From: Aestuariivirgaceae bacterium
GTDB taxonomy: Bacteria; Pseudomonadota; Alphaproteobacteria; Rhizobiales; Aestuariivirgaceae
DNA length: 40,254 nucleotides
Assembly (NCBI GenBank): GCA_028282065.1
Contig: JANQIR010000117.1
Span: forward strand, 1 to 40,254
Direction: 5' to 3'
Shown piece by piece: positions 39,851-40,254 of the stretch (position 1 is the first letter of the stretch; every line of letters starts with the position of its first letter). The position numbers were made by a program, and so were the translations under genes. A model generated the notes under the pieces. That model was given only the letters and a program-made list of their open reading frames with translations. It searched no databases and was not told the origin of the DNA.

Positions 39851-40254
39851 TCAGCCCGTCCAGCCTAGACCGCTTGCGACGCAGTTCATCGACAACAGAA
39901 GCGGCACCCGCACCTGTGCGCGTTCTTCGCTGCTCGAATCGGTCTGGCGATATTGGCGCAATAGCTCAACCTGCCAAAGATTACAGTGGTCGAGATGCGG
40001 CTGGGCTTCGACAAGCCGTTGGCGAAATGCGGCAAATCTGGTCGCCAACTCCGGTTCGCCAGTAACTGCCAGAACACAACGGATCGTTTTGTCATATTCG
40101 GTTCGGATCAGGTTGAAAATCTGGTCCCGAACCGCCTTGTCGCCAACCAGCCTGGCATAGGCGGCGGCAACGTTCATATCGGCCTGATGCAGGGATTTCT
40201 CAGCTTCGTCAATAATCAGCTTGAACAACCTCGAGCGGGCATACAGGGAACGAA
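39851..40254 (-). CDS. ppc: Phosphoenolpyruvate carboxylase, C-terminal part (runs off the right edge)
   Basis: The last ~133 codons of PEP carboxylase, the cytosolic anaplerotic enzyme that carboxylates PEP to oxaloacetate. Reading the minus strand from the window edge, SLYARSRLFKLIIDEAEKSL, NVAAAYARLVGDKAVRDQIF, CVLAVTGEPEL, LWQVELLRQYR and the C-terminal end LLSMNCVASGLGWTG match the rhizobial PEPC C-terminus; the last residues form part of the allosteric/active-site end of the enzyme. The start and catalytic His/Lys residues are outside. It is convergent with the LuxR-type gene, 6 nt between stops. Confidence 0.93.
   Translation of the reverse strand, partial: RSLYARSRLFKLIIDEAEKSLHQADMNVAAAYARLVGDKAVRDQIFNLIRTEYDKTIRCVLAVTGEPELATRFAAFRQRLVEAQPHLDHCNLWQVELLRQYRQTDSSSEERAQVRVPLLLSMNCVASGLGWTG

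Overview
The window looks like chromosome from an alphaproteobacterium, most likely order Hyphomicrobiales (Rhizobiales). Supporting signs are the GC-rich coding style, the guaB / small protein / rlmE / ppx order, a cytosolic PAS-less histidine kinase next to a HerA-type ATPase, a rhizobial-style phosphoenolpyruvate carboxylase C-terminus at the right edge, and one exact match to the alphaproteobacterial CtrA box. Species cannot be named from the sequence alone. No insertion sequence, phage block or CRISPR array is visible.

Left part (1-14 kb), housekeeping and envelope maintenance. It opens with the 5' end of guaB (minus), a small cationic secreted protein, rlmE and ppx (minus, overlapping), then a histidine kinase plus HerA/DUF87 ATPase pair (plus). 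A coiled-coil protein (minus) faces a plus-strand run of four membrane proteins (DUF883-like, YqjE/holin-like, AI-2E-family transporter, MscS channel), with the CtrA box in the divergent gap. An HdeD-like protein follows. A methylenetetrahydrofolate-reductase-family enzyme is divergent from a GlxA/AraC-type regulator. A DUF6714-like protein and tRNA-Gln(CUG) close this part.

Middle (14-22.6 kb), redox and metal-related genes. An AraC regulator and an octaheme cytochrome with HEAT-like and TPR-like C-terminal repeats lie on the minus strand. Divergent from them is a five-gene plus-strand run: metallo-beta-lactamase-fold hydrolase, COG0523 GTPase with a His-rich loop, DUF202 membrane protein, bile-acid:sodium-symporter-family transporter and an unknown polytopic membrane protein.

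Right part (22.9-39.8 kb), the accessory block of most interest. A three-gene envelope module (small secreted protein with an RR-x-S repeated arginine tail, DUF2092 periplasmic protein, predicted outer-membrane barrel) occurs twice, with the first two genes in swapped order. The copies flank a YiaW/YiaV pair, a membrane-anchored TPR protein with a putative DNA-binding head, a small acidic protein, two tandem arylsulfatases with the formylglycine motif CTPTR, and a PafA-like alkaline phosphatase/phosphodiesterase. After the second copy come a Cache-HAMP-adenylate cyclase, a Cache-only membrane protein and a LuxR regulator whose receiver domain has lost its phosphorylation residues. I infer a periplasmic sulfate-ester/phosphate-ester processing locus with a dedicated envelope module and local cAMP signalling. 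The function of the duplicated module is not known to me and is the best candidate here for an undescribed system. The window ends in the 3' part of ppc (minus).
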